Positions 18,849-27,959 of a stretch of DNA of 64,000 nucleotides are shown here, one piece after another (the stretch's first letter is position 1; every line of letters begins with the position of its first letter). Position numbers and translations under genes: made by a program. Origin of the DNA: Helicobacter ibis (lineage in GTDB: Bacteria; Campylobacterota; Campylobacteria; Campylobacterales; Helicobacteraceae); contig NZ_JAQHXR010000002.1 in assembly GCF_027859255.1 (NCBI RefSeq), positions 248,001-312,000 of the forward strand, read 5' to 3'. The notes under the pieces are model-generated. The model saw only the letters and a list, made by a program, of their open reading frames with translations, made no database searches and was not told the DNA's origin.

Positions 18849-19306
18849 GCATAATGCATAATAAAAATTTCCAAACATTAATAAAGAAACATTGCTTTGA
18901 AATTATAAAATCACTAATGGATAAGAAAATAAACTTCTCCATCGTATGCAATATATCTTGCGTGAAGTTTGAACCACAGCTACCAGATTCGATACGGAAT
19001 TCATTTAATGACTTAACTCTTTTTATTCTAGCTGGATACACTTTTGAAAGTTTAGAGTTAGATTCAAACAATTTATATTTTGAAGCTGGGTTTGGCGATG
19101 ATAACTTGGGTAGTTTTGTAACTACACCTCTTGAATCTATAGTGCAAATAATACTACCAAATGATATAGATAATGGCTCTGATGTATGCCTTTTTATAAA
19201 CATAATGGCAAGTTTTGCGCCTGAAATAAAATCAGAAAATGATGGAATAAATAGCTCAATTAAAGCCATATTATCAAATCCAAAAAATCATAAGTTTAAA
19301 AAATAA
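18842..19306 (+). CDS. SspB-like protein (possible ClpXP adaptor)
   Basis: A 154-residue protein I could not name at first sight. Its middle part follows the order of motifs in the ClpXP adaptor SspB: a helix with a short-side pattern (LMDKKINFSIVCNIS), hydrophobic strands (LTLFILAG), then LELDSNNLYFEAGFG and TTPLESIVQIIL. These line up with the E. coli SspB segments LELANDEVRFNARFGG and VPLAAVLAIYA. The C-terminal tail lacks an obvious ClpX-binding end like that of E. coli. The assignment is my inference. It overlaps the pepF stop by 7 bases with AAAGGAAAAAC upstream, so it belongs to a proteolysis-themed operon. Confidence 0.55.
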   Translation: MLSIMHNKNFQTLIKKHCFEIIKSLMDKKINFSIVCNISCVKFEPQLPDSIRNSFNDLTLFILAGYTFESLELDSNNLYFEAGFGDDNLGSFVTTPLESIVQIILPNDIDNGSDVCLFINIMASFAPEIKSENDGINSSIKAILSNPKNHKFKK

Positions 19307-19345
19307 TTTTTTAGATATACTAAATCATTTTAAGCGGAGAAGCAT

Positions 19346-20005
19346 ATGGAAGTAAAACTAGACTTGGAACTCTTTAGATTCGATATAAAAACAGACTATC
19401 TACCATACTACTCCAAGCTACAAATAAGCATACAAGACAATCAAAACCTGCTTGATTTACTAAACTTAATAAAGCTAAAAATAAGGGATTATGGATACAA
19501 AGAATATGGATTTAAAATCTATGATGTAGTTGTATTTGATTTTAGCATTACAATAGACGAGCTAATAAAAAAATTTGGAAAAAGAATCATTATAAATCCC
19601 CTACATCAGAGACTTGTTACAAAAGATTTAATAATAAATGAAGAGCCGTTTTTAGAAAATATATCCAAACTAGAACAATATGGCTTAAGTGAAGATAGAG
19701 ATTTTATTGCTTCATTTATACCATATGCCTACGCCACTCCGCTTAGCTTGGAGTATGATAGCTATTTAGGAGAAGTATTTTTTGCTATTGCATATTCACT
19801 ATATCAAACAAATAGAAACAAAGAAATACTAAATATAGTATCAAATATGTCAAATGGAATCTTTAATGCACAAAACATAGAAACATATACATATCCTTGT
19901 GATACCAAAATTGATAAATATATACATGAGTTTCAAGAATTAATACTAAAAGAACATAGCACTAAAGAACTGCAAACTTTCAAATCAAAATTACTAACAA
20001 ACTAA
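19346..20005 (+). CDS. Cysteine-less SdhB/FrdB-like protein
   Basis: A 219-residue soluble protein. Residues 4-110 follow the N-terminal ferredoxin domain of succinate dehydrogenase/fumarate reductase iron-sulfur subunits: an LELFRFD start, then NLLDLLNLIKLKI, and later RIIINPL and VTKDLIINEEPFLE, matching the usual ERDLVVDMTHF-type segment. None of the [2Fe-2S] cysteines is present; the whole protein has a single cysteine, near the C-terminus (YPCDT). The C-terminal half is helical where the 4Fe-4S/3Fe-4S domain would be. The next gene is a similarly cysteine-poor HdrB-like protein. It may be a structural or regulatory derivative. A DUF5644-type label is possible, but I could not check this. 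Confidence 0.6.
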   Translation: MEVKLDLELFRFDIKTDYLPYYSKLQISIQDNQNLLDLLNLIKLKIRDYGYKEYGFKIYDVVVFDFSITIDELIKKFGKRIIINPLHQRLVTKDLIINEEPFLENISKLEQYGLSEDRDFIASFIPYAYATPLSLEYDSYLGEVFFAIAYSLYQTNRNKEILNIVSNMSNGIFNAQNIETYTYPCDTKIDKYIHEFQELILKEHSTKELQTFKSKLLTN

Positions 20006-20021
20006 TTTAAAAGGAGGTTTT

Positions 20022-20843
20022 ATGGATTCTTTAGTCTTATTGCAAAATAATTTTTATAAAAATGGCTCATCAATACTTACTCAAACTCTACAACAACTAA
20101 CAAAAAAGCTAAATATACAAACAGATGAGATAAAAACAATACAACTTGGTAATAAATTATTGTCATTAGATGAATCTTATTATATAAATTTGATAAGTTT
20201 ATTAACACAGGTTAGCAAAGATGGAAACAAGCTTATTATATATGATAGTCAAAGTTTAATCGAGATAATAAAATTGTTTAAAAAATTATATGAAGATTCT
20301 GATTTTAAAGAAGACTTAGAACAATCAATCAAGCAAAGCATAGATGTTATATCACTTGAAAATACAATCAAATTCATACCAGAAATAATCCTACAAGCAC
20401 TAAATCAAAACATAGATTCAATTAATATTGGTCGGTGGAATGGCTTTAAATGTGGATTCATCATCGATAGAGAGCTAGAAGGCTTGATAAAAGAGCTAAA
20501 AATACTAGAACAACTTGAATTAACCACAGGACTTAAGATACTTCCTTTCTTTAGCGAAAGCTATGATTATTTACTAAGCACTAATGAAGAATTAGCCTAT
20601 AAAATGGCGTCTAAAATATACTATGAAATGGTAGATAGTGGGATTGATTTTATAATGAGCGTAAATATTGGTAATTTTGAACTATTTGATACACATGCTT
20701 TAGAATTAAAAAAAGCAACACATAGAGATGATGAGAATATACCAGTGCTTTTTATCCCGCAAGTCATACTTGCATTATTTAAAGATTCAAACAAAGAATC
20801 TCTTTTATTTAACAAACATAAAATAACACCACAAATGCTATAA
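20022..20843 (+). CDS. Cysteine-depleted HdrB/SdhE-like (CCG-domain) protein
   Basis: A 273-residue protein that follows the two-repeat layout of HdrB/SdhE CCG domains. The first repeat reads SLDESYYINLISLLTQ ... LFKKLYEDSDF where HdrB has its CCG, helix and second motif. The second ends VDSGIDFIMSVNIGNFELFD ... IPVLFIPQVILALF where HdrB has the CPxC motif and the final VLYFTQLL-type strand. Only one cysteine remains (KCGF, about residue 144). It starts at ATG with AAGGAGG upstream and follows the SdhB-like gene by 16 bases. In Campylobacterota the SdhB and SdhE (MfrB, MfrE) subunits form a methylmenaquinol:fumarate reductase with SdhA. This pair lacks the iron-sulfur ligands. Confidence 0.6.
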   Translation: MDSLVLLQNNFYKNGSSILTQTLQQLTKKLNIQTDEIKTIQLGNKLLSLDESYYINLISLLTQVSKDGNKLIIYDSQSLIEIIKLFKKLYEDSDFKEDLEQSIKQSIDVISLENTIKFIPEIILQALNQNIDSINIGRWNGFKCGFIIDRELEGLIKELKILEQLELTTGLKILPFFSESYDYLLSTNEELAYKMASKIYYEMVDSGIDFIMSVNIGNFELFDTHALELKKATHRDDENIPVLFIPQVILALFKDSNKESLLFNKHKITPQML

Positions 20844-20852
20844 GGAATAAAT

Positions 20853-21134
20853 TTGGTAATCGCACTTAAGGTAATTATATCTCTTGCTGTTGCTATGGCT
20901 TGGTATAAACTAACTGAAAACCAAGAAATATCAATAGCATTTTTTGTTCTTATGCTAGCTATATCATTTATGCGTCCAATAACATACCAAAGCCCGACAG
21001 AAAGGGAGGAGTATTTGGAGAAATTTAGGCGTTCAAAAGAAAGACAGCTAAACTTAGAAAATATGAGAAGAGAAGAGAAGAAAAAAGCACTAGAAGAAAA
21101 GAAAAAAAGAATCGAAAAAGAAAAAAAGGAATAA
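20853..21134 (+). CDS. Small membrane protein with charged coiled-coil tail
   Basis: 93 residues: two hydrophobic segments at about 1-18 and 27-42, then a highly charged alpha-helical tail from about 50 to 93, rich in Arg, Glu and Lys (ending KKRIEKEKKE). It starts at a TTG, with TAAGGA just upstream at the end of the previous gene. No family recognised. It sits between the HdrB-like gene and cutA, close enough to be co-transcribed, and could anchor a soluble complex to the membrane; this last point is speculation. Confidence 0.6.
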   Translation: MVIALKVIISLAVAMAWYKLTENQEISIAFFVLMLAISFMRPITYQSPTEREEYLEKFRRSKERQLNLENMRREEKKKALEEKKKRIEKEKKE

Positions 21135-21136
21135 AA

Positions 21137-21469
21137 ATGCCAAGCCTAATCACGCTAACAACCACAACAACAAAAGAAAATGCAAAAAAACTAGAATCTG
21201 TCGTTATTAAGTCTGCACTAAGTGCATGCATACAAAAAATCGAAGTAGCAAGTGTCTATGTTTGGGGTGATAAGGTAGAAAATGCTAATGAAATTAAGCT
21301 TATTTTTAAAACATCAAAAACAGAAATAGAAAATCTAATAGCTCTAATTAAAGCAAACCACGAATATGAAAACCCAGAAATAATATACACAAAAGTTAAA
21401 GTATCAAAAAAGTATAAAAAGTGGTATAAAGATTCAATAGAAGCTCTAAAAAGAGCTAATATTCTTTAG
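21137..21469 (+). CDS. cutA: CutA1-family divalent-cation tolerance protein
   Basis: A 110-residue trimeric ferredoxin-like protein of the CutA1 family, linked to divalent metal tolerance though its biochemical role is unsettled. The family pattern is clear: LITLTTTTTKENAKKL at the N-terminus, LSACIQKIEVASVYVWGDKVE, then NEIKLIFKT and HEYENPEIIYTKV. It follows the coiled-coil protein by 2 bases. Its stop overlaps the stop region of the convergent ydcH gene. Confidence 0.9.
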   Translation: MPSLITLTTTTTKENAKKLESVVIKSALSACIQKIEVASVYVWGDKVENANEIKLIFKTSKTEIENLIALIKANHEYENPEIIYTKVKVSKKYKKWYKDSIEALKRANIL

Positions 21470-21687
21470 TGAGTTTTCTTATACTCCATAATCATCGCAT
21501 AAGCCTCATCTTTAAGCACTAGCTTCTTTCTTTTTAACTCACCCAATTCTGCATCACTAGCGTGTTCTCTGCCTTCTGAAATATTTTGAATCTTTTGATC
21601 TAGCTCATTATGCTCATCAAAAATTTTTGCAAAATGTGCATTTTCTTGCTTTAACACACTGATCTCATCTCTATATTCATGTAACAT
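21466..21687 (-). CDS. YdcH/DUF465-family small helical protein
   Basis: 73 residues, nearly all alpha-helical and charged, with the DUF465 pattern HEYRDEISVLK near the start, FDEHNELDQKIQNI in the middle and LKRKKLVLKDEAYAMI near the end. I chose the ATG at 21685-21687 because the AAGGAG site is too close to the GTG one codon earlier. Function is unknown in the family. It ends tail-to-tail with cutA with a 4-base overlap. Confidence 0.82.
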   Translation of the reverse strand: MLHEYRDEISVLKQENAHFAKIFDEHNELDQKIQNISEGREHASDAELGELKRKKLVLKDEAYAMIMEYKKTH

Positions 21688-21738
21688 CACAACTCCTTTG
21701 TTTTTAAGTTGATTAGATTATAACAAAATAGGCTGAAT

Positions 21739-22941
21739 CTAACTTCTATAATCGGCATTGATTTTTACATACTCATGCCCCAAATCACACCCATAAGCAG
21801 TAAAGCTACCATTCCCTGTTCCAAGTTTGCAAGTAATTTTATATGAATCTTTTTGCAAGACTTTTGCAGCCTTCTCTTCATTATCTCTATCAAAATAAAT
21901 TTCACCATCTTTATAAACGCATACTTTATCAAAGAAGATTTGAAGTCTTTTAGCATCGCATTTTACACCACTTGCACCTATAGTAGATGCAATCCTACCC
22001 CAATTTGGATCACAACCAAACAAAGCAGTCTTAACAAGCAAAGAATTACTCAAAGCCTTAGCACAAACCATAGCCTCATCATCACTATGTGCTTCTAGCA
22101 CCTCAAATGCAACTACTCTAGTAGCTCCCTCACCATCTTTTACAACCTCTAAAGACAAATACTCCATAATCTTATACAAAGCAAAAGAAAATGCCTCTTT
22201 ATCATAGATTCCACTTTGTCCATTTGATAAAAGCATAATAGTATCATTTGTAGAAGTATCGCCATCTACGCTAATTGCATTAAATGTCATATATGCATTT
22301 TTTTGCAGAATCTCTTTTAAATTATTCTTTGGCACAAGTGCATCTGTTGTAATAAAACATAACATAGTAGCTAAAGATGGATTTATCATGCCCGCACCCT
22401 TGCATATAGCCCCTATTTTAAAGCTTCTATTATCATCTAATACAACTTCAAAGGCGATACTCTTTGGATATCTATCAGTAGTCATTATTGCATGTTTTGC
22501 ATTGTCATTATTCTTACTATTTAAATTTATCTTACTTAAAGATTCGCATATTTTTTCTACTGGTAGTTGGACACCTATTACACCAGTAGAACTCATTAAT
22601 GGATTTTTAATTTCTGTGAATCTTTTGCTCAAATTAGACATGATAGATTCTATATTCATAATTCCAACATCACCAGTTAAGGCATTTGCATTTTTGGAAT
22701 TTATAAGCACAAAATTTGTCTTAAAGTCATCTTTTAACTTTTCTTCTTGCATTTTATAATGAGCTATTGGTGCAGCATAAAAATTATTTTTTGTAAATAA
22801 ACATTCAACTTCACACATGCTTGTAGAATAAATAAAAGCTACATCAACCTCACAATTTGGCTTTAACCCAGCACTAATCCCATCTGCAAAGAAACCATTA
22901 GCCGCACACACTCCACCTTCAATTGGAAATATACTAAACAT
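21739..22941 (-). CDS. argJ: Bifunctional ornithine acetyltransferase / N-acetylglutamate synthase
   Basis: A 400-residue ArgJ that moves acetyl groups between N-acetylornithine and glutamate, recycling acetyl in arginine synthesis. The self-cleavage site is in the ATMLCF segment near residue 190; the threonine becomes the nucleophile of the beta chain. GAGMINPSLATML is the usual family stretch. FGCDPNWGRI near 310 and the C-terminal end are also typical. The ATG has AGGAGTT upstream and overlaps the kch stop by 8 bases. Confidence 0.95.
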   Translation of the reverse strand: MFSIFPIEGGVCAANGFFADGISAGLKPNCEVDVAFIYSTSMCEVECLFTKNNFYAAPIAHYKMQEEKLKDDFKTNFVLINSKNANALTGDVGIMNIESIMSNLSKRFTEIKNPLMSSTGVIGVQLPVEKICESLSKINLNSKNNDNAKHAIMTTDRYPKSIAFEVVLDDNRSFKIGAICKGAGMINPSLATMLCFITTDALVPKNNLKEILQKNAYMTFNAISVDGDTSTNDTIMLLSNGQSGIYDKEAFSFALYKIMEYLSLEVVKDGEGATRVVAFEVLEAHSDDEAMVCAKALSNSLLVKTALFGCDPNWGRIASTIGASGVKCDAKRLQIFFDKVCVYKDGEIYFDRDNEEKAAKVLQKDSYKITCKLGTGNGSFTAYGCDLGHEYVKINADYRS

Positions 22942-24064
22942 ATTTTAACTCCTCTGGCTTGTCTTTTTTAGATATTAACTGCTTTGTTAGCCTAACACCT
23001 TGAGAAGTCCCTATAACCAATAATTTACTACCACTTGTAATTATTGTATCTTCACTTGGCATTGAAATAAACTTACCATCTTTTTGCGTGATTCCAACAA
23101 CTGAAGTTTGAGTAATCTCTCTTACATGTGCTTCTTTTAGCTTTTTAAACACAAGCCAAGAATATCTTGGAATTGCTATTTCCTCCAAGTCTAAAGGAGT
23201 ATCTTTTTGGTATGCAAAACGCTCAAGCAAATTTTCCATATCTGGGTTTGTAGCCATAGCATTTACCCTTTGAGCAAAAAGTCTTGAAGGGGATACAACA
23301 CAATCAGCACCTAGCTTTTTTAACTTCTCTTCTTCTTCTATATTATTTGCATTCCCTATTATAAAATAAGGCTTCCTACCAAGCTCCTTTTCATACAACC
23401 TAACAGAAGCAACTTGTGCTATATTATCAGCCACATTACTTGATAAGGTTATAACACCTCTAGCACTTGATAAATGGCACTTTAACATAGCGGTTTCTAA
23501 ATGTGGATCTTCATTTATAAAAAATGGATAATTATATTTTAGAGCTATATCTTCTAGTGCAGGATTGTTATCAACAACCACAAATGGTATATGTGCCTTT
23601 CTAAATTGTTGTGCTAGTTGTATAGAGTATTCATTGTGATAACAAATTACAAAATGATTCTTTAGTCTTGCAATTTTATATATCATATTCCTCTCCTTTA
23701 TTACCAAAACTAATTTTCCACGATTTAAAATATCAATCACACCAATCACACAAAAGCTCAATACAGCTGAACCAGATAACATAACAATAGCTGTATAAAA
23801 TACATCCATTGCATCAAATTGATCCTCTTTTAAAGCACCAAAACCAGTGGTTGTAAATGTGTATGAACTTTGAAAGAATGCTTCTATTAAAGTATAGTCT
23901 GTAACAACCATATAACCAAGTGTACTAAGTAATATTCCTAGAAATAATAAAATAAATGGAAGTCTAAAAGGCTTTAATTGTTCATATAGCATACCAGATA
24001 AATCAATATCTGGTTTTTGAGAAGTATCCCAATGGATAAATTTTCTAAACTTATCAAAAAACAC
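22934..24064 (-). CDS. kch: Potassium channel protein with RCK (TrkA-N/TrkA-C) domains
   Basis: 376 residues: two membrane helices (about 33-55 and 90-115) around a pore loop with the filter TTTGFG near residue 72, then a TrkA-N (RCK) Rossmann domain beginning HFVICYHNE near 136 and a TrkA-C domain at about 285-370. It is a two-helix K+ channel of the kind called KchA in H. pylori, where it supports potassium uptake and gastric colonisation. The start is a GTG with an A-rich leader. It lies between argJ and rpmB on the same strand. Confidence 0.88.
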   Translation of the reverse strand: MFFDKFRKFIHWDTSQKPDIDLSGMLYEQLKPFRLPFILLFLGILLSTLGYMVVTDYTLIEAFFQSSYTFTTTGFGALKEDQFDAMDVFYTAIVMLSGSAVLSFCVIGVIDILNRGKLVLVIKERNMIYKIARLKNHFVICYHNEYSIQLAQQFRKAHIPFVVVDNNPALEDIALKYNYPFFINEDPHLETAMLKCHLSSARGVITLSSNVADNIAQVASVRLYEKELGRKPYFIIGNANNIEEEEKLKKLGADCVVSPSRLFAQRVNAMATNPDMENLLERFAYQKDTPLDLEEIAIPRYSWLVFKKLKEAHVREITQTSVVGITQKDGKFISMPSEDTIITSGSKLLVIGTSQGVRLTKQLISKKDKPEELKYV

Positions 24065-24079
24065 TTTTTTTCTTGTTTT

Positions 24080-24268
24080 TTATGAGTGTTTCTTCATAGT
24101 TCTTAAAGTAGAAGCAGCGATTTTAATTTTAGTAGTTGTCCCATCTTCTAATTTAATTCTAACAGTTCTTAAATTAGGTAATGATCTTTTTTTTGTTTTA
24201 TTGTTTGCATGACTTACATTGTTTCCTACCATAGGTCCCTTACCGCTAAAAAAACATCTCTTTGCCAT
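24080..24268 (-). CDS. rpmB: 50S ribosomal protein L28
   Basis: A 62-residue basic protein with the L28 pattern [20 protein letters not shown] at the N-terminus, then [12 protein letters not shown] chose the ATG at 24266-24268, with AAGGATATTTG upstream, over a TTG one codon earlier. The zinc cysteines of some L28 proteins are absent, as in other Helicobacter L28. It is upstream of kch by 15 bases. Confidence 0.95.
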   Translation of the reverse strand: MAKRCFFSGKGPMVGNNVSHANNKTKKRSLPNLRTVRIKLEDGTTTKIKIAASTLRTMKKHS

Positions 24269-24332
24269 CAAATATCCTTAATTTTTAAAATAACCTTAAT
24301 TTTAACAAAATATATATAATATAAACATTAAA

Positions 24333-25295
24333 CTAAGAATCTAGCCTCTCTTTAATGTCTTGCACAATCTTAAAACCATGATTTAGTGCCGCCGCAATGG
24401 AGCCACCATTTTTATACAAAATATCACCTGCGATATATATATTTTTCACAGAGCTTTCATGATTTTCATCTACAACAGGAATTCCATCAGAATCTATTTT
24501 TAAGCCACACTTCTTCAAAAAGTCAATTGGAGCTATACCGCCAATAGCATAGATAATTCTGTCATAAGTATCACTTGTGCCATCTGTATAATTAACTTTT
24601 GGCTTACCATTACTATCCTCTAATGATTGTATATCAACCCCAAACTTAGGTGTAATTGATTGTTTATTTAGACAACTATCCAAATTTTCCTTATTAACAT
24701 CATTAATTCTTGAAAATTCTGTTTTTCTATAATTTAAAATTACTTCATTTGTTTCACTTAACACACAAGCATATTCAACAGCAGAATTCCCACCGCCAAC
24801 CACTAAAACCTTTTCTCCTTCTTGCACTTCATTAGCATTGAAGTTGATAATCTTGCGCAAAGTGCTTGGCAATTGATATGAAGGCTTATTTGGTTGCCCC
24901 ATTTTACCTATTGATATTATTATAAATTTAGCTTTAATGGTCAAATTATCAGTAGTATGTATGACAAAATTTTCACCATCTTTTGTTATAGATTCTACTT
25001 CTGTGTTGAATCTTGCCTCAAAATGGTTATCTTTAATAATGTTGTCAAACAAATCTAGTGTGCTCTCTTTTGTTCCATCGCAAAAATAAATATTACCATC
25101 AAGTTCTATTTTTTGACCCCTATAATCCTTATCAACTCTTTTTCTATCCTTATAAAACTTCCTAATAGTAGTAGAATGTCCATCGCCCTTTTCAAACAAA
25201 ATAACATCTTTGATTCCCAAGACAACAGATTCAACCGCAGACGCGATACCACCAGGACCACCACCAATAATAGCAACTTCATATATATCTTTCAT
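24333..25295 (-). CDS. fqrB: Flavodoxin:quinone reductase FqrB (TrxB-like flavoprotein)
   Basis: A 320-residue FAD/NADPH flavoprotein of the thioredoxin reductase fold. FAD binding is seen in VAIIGGGPGG (residues 7-16) and IYIAGD near 285, NADPH binding in VLVVGGGNSAVEYA near 165. There is no CxxC redox pair, so it is not a thioredoxin reductase. The H. pylori and Campylobacter counterpart (FqrB) exchanges electrons between flavodoxin and NADPH or quinone and works with pyruvate:flavodoxin oxidoreductase. Its adjacency to ccoS matches the H. pylori order. The two genes overlap by 4 bases. Confidence 0.88.
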   Translation of the reverse strand: MKDIYEVAIIGGGPGGIASAVESVVLGIKDVILFEKGDGHSTTIRKFYKDRKRVDKDYRGQKIELDGNIYFCDGTKESTLDLFDNIIKDNHFEARFNTEVESITKDGENFVIHTTDNLTIKAKFIIISIGKMGQPNKPSYQLPSTLRKIINFNANEVQEGEKVLVVGGGNSAVEYACVLSETNEVILNYRKTEFSRINDVNKENLDSCLNKQSITPKFGVDIQSLEDSNGKPKVNYTDGTSDTYDRIIYAIGGIAPIDFLKKCGLKIDSDGIPVVDENHESSVKNIYIAGDILYKNGGSIAAALNHGFKIVQDIKERLDS

Positions 25296-25513
25296 TTATC
25301 TTTACCTTTCTTTGTAGTTTTACTAGCTACATGACGCAAATCATCTTCACTATCAAACAACACACCTTGCATCATTTTCTTTTCATCATCAAACTGCCCA
25401 TTCTTCAAGCCCCAAACAAAAGCTATAAGACCTATTAGTCCTATAACCAATGAAGTGGCTATCATAACACTAACCATAGTTGTATTCATAGGATATCTTT
25501 GCATCAACTTCAA
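25292..25513 (-). CDS. ccoS: cbb3 oxidase assembly protein CcoS
   Basis: 73 residues with one transmembrane helix (about 13-36), then the family segment FVWGLKNGQFDDEKKM containing the conserved W(A)xxxGQFDD motif. CcoS is needed to insert cofactors into cbb3-type cytochrome c oxidase. The oxidase genes themselves are not in this window. Its 3' end overlaps the fqrB start. Confidence 0.88.
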   Translation of the reverse strand: MKLMQRYPMNTTMVSVMIATSLVIGLIGLIAFVWGLKNGQFDDEKKMMQGVLFDSEDDLRHVASKTTKKGKDK

Positions 25514-25540
25514 AATAAAAGCTTCAATTATATCAAAATT

Positions 25541-25903
25541 TTAATCTTCTTTTAAAATAATTACTGCAGCAACAGCAAAGCCACTATCATGCGTTATAGA
25601 TAAACTGGTAGATTGTATTTTAAAAGTCTCTTGCACCCTACTACTTAGCCTTATACTGGGTGCTCCACTATCTAATTTGAAGATTTCTATATCGCGAAAT
25701 GTTAATTCCTTTGAGATTCCGCATTTAAGGGCTTTTGAGACTGCTTCTTTAGCAGCCCAAATCCCAGCTATACTCTGCGGACTTTTAGCCATTATCATTT
25801 CACTATCACTCAAGAATCTAGCCTTGCCTTTGTCTCCAAACTTTTCAACAAATGCCCTCATTCTCTCTATTGAAACTAAATCAATTCCAATTTCTATATT
25901 CAA
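25541..25903 (-). CDS. acpS: Holo-[acyl-carrier-protein] synthase
   Basis: A 120-residue enzyme that transfers 4'-phosphopantetheine from CoA to acyl carrier protein. The motifs GIDLVSIERM (about 6-15) with the metal-binding aspartate and WAAKEAVSKAL (about 49-59) with the conserved Glu-Lys are both present. Length is normal. It follows fliL by 3 bases on the minus strand, the same order as in H. pylori. Confidence 0.95.
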   Translation of the reverse strand: MNIEIGIDLVSIERMRAFVEKFGDKGKARFLSDSEMIMAKSPQSIAGIWAAKEAVSKALKCGISKELTFRDIEIFKLDSGAPSIRLSSRVQETFKIQSTSLSITHDSGFAVAAVIILKED

Positions 25904-25906
25904 AAC

Positions 25907-26458
25907 TTATTGCACCACAAACTCTGTAAAGAATACATTAGCAACTCTACCATCAACTAAAAACTCGTTTAATCTCTCTATGATCTCTTCTTTTAGTTTT
26001 TGCTTGCCCTTGCTAGTTTGCACTTCTTCAAAAGTTTTTGAGCTAAGAATTGTAATTAAAACATCTCTTATAATATCCCTCTTTGTATCTAGCTCTGCAG
26101 TCATTTCAGAGACGCTAAGCTCCAATGCTATGGAAGTTTTTAAATATCTTTTGCCACCACCAGAAGACATTAGATTAACTATAAATTGATCCACAGGATA
26201 CATAGTTCCAATACTGAGCAAACTGCTATTTGGATTTGCTGCACTTCCTCTATTTGACGCACTTTGTAATTGTTCTGTCGGAGCTGTAGCTTGTGCTTGC
26301 ATTTCTTCTTCATTTCCACCGCTAAATATCAATACAGCTACCAAAATAAGAACTATCAAAAGCAAAACAACAACACCGATGATAACAAAAAGTATCATTT
26401 TGTTCTGCTTTAATGCTGATAGTTTAGATTCCTTACTTTCTTGTTCTTCTTCTGCCAT
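25907..26458 (-). CDS. fliL: Flagellar basal-body protein FliL
   Basis: A 183-residue inner-membrane protein that surrounds or supports the flagellar stator. It has a charged cytoplasmic start, a membrane helix at about 20-47 (MILFVIIGVVVLLLIVLILV), a Ser/Gly-rich linker and a periplasmic domain with the FliL pattern YPVDQFIVNL and RDVLITILSSKTFEEV. It is first in the acpS unit. TATTAAACTCC just upstream carries GGAG as ribosome site on the minus strand. Confidence 0.92.
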   Translation of the reverse strand: MAEEEQESKESKLSALKQNKMILFVIIGVVVLLLIVLILVAVLIFSGGNEEEMQAQATAPTEQLQSASNRGSAANPNSSLLSIGTMYPVDQFIVNLMSSGGGKRYLKTSIALELSVSEMTAELDTKRDIIRDVLITILSSKTFEEVQTSKGKQKLKEEIIERLNEFLVDGRVANVFFTEFVVQ

Positions 26459-26559
26459 ATTAAACTCCTAAGATATTGATATGTTAATTTTTGAAATATT
26501 AGCTAAATAAATATGCGTTATGCAAATAATGTGTTATGTTTATATAAAGATAAGTTTAA

Positions 26560-27950
<1,391 letters not shown>

Positions 27951-27959
27951 AGGAATCTA

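Noticed and set aside
24333-25295. Thioredoxin reductase
   Set aside because: There is no CxxC active site; the FqrB-type flavodoxin reductase fits better, with ccoS adjacency in support.
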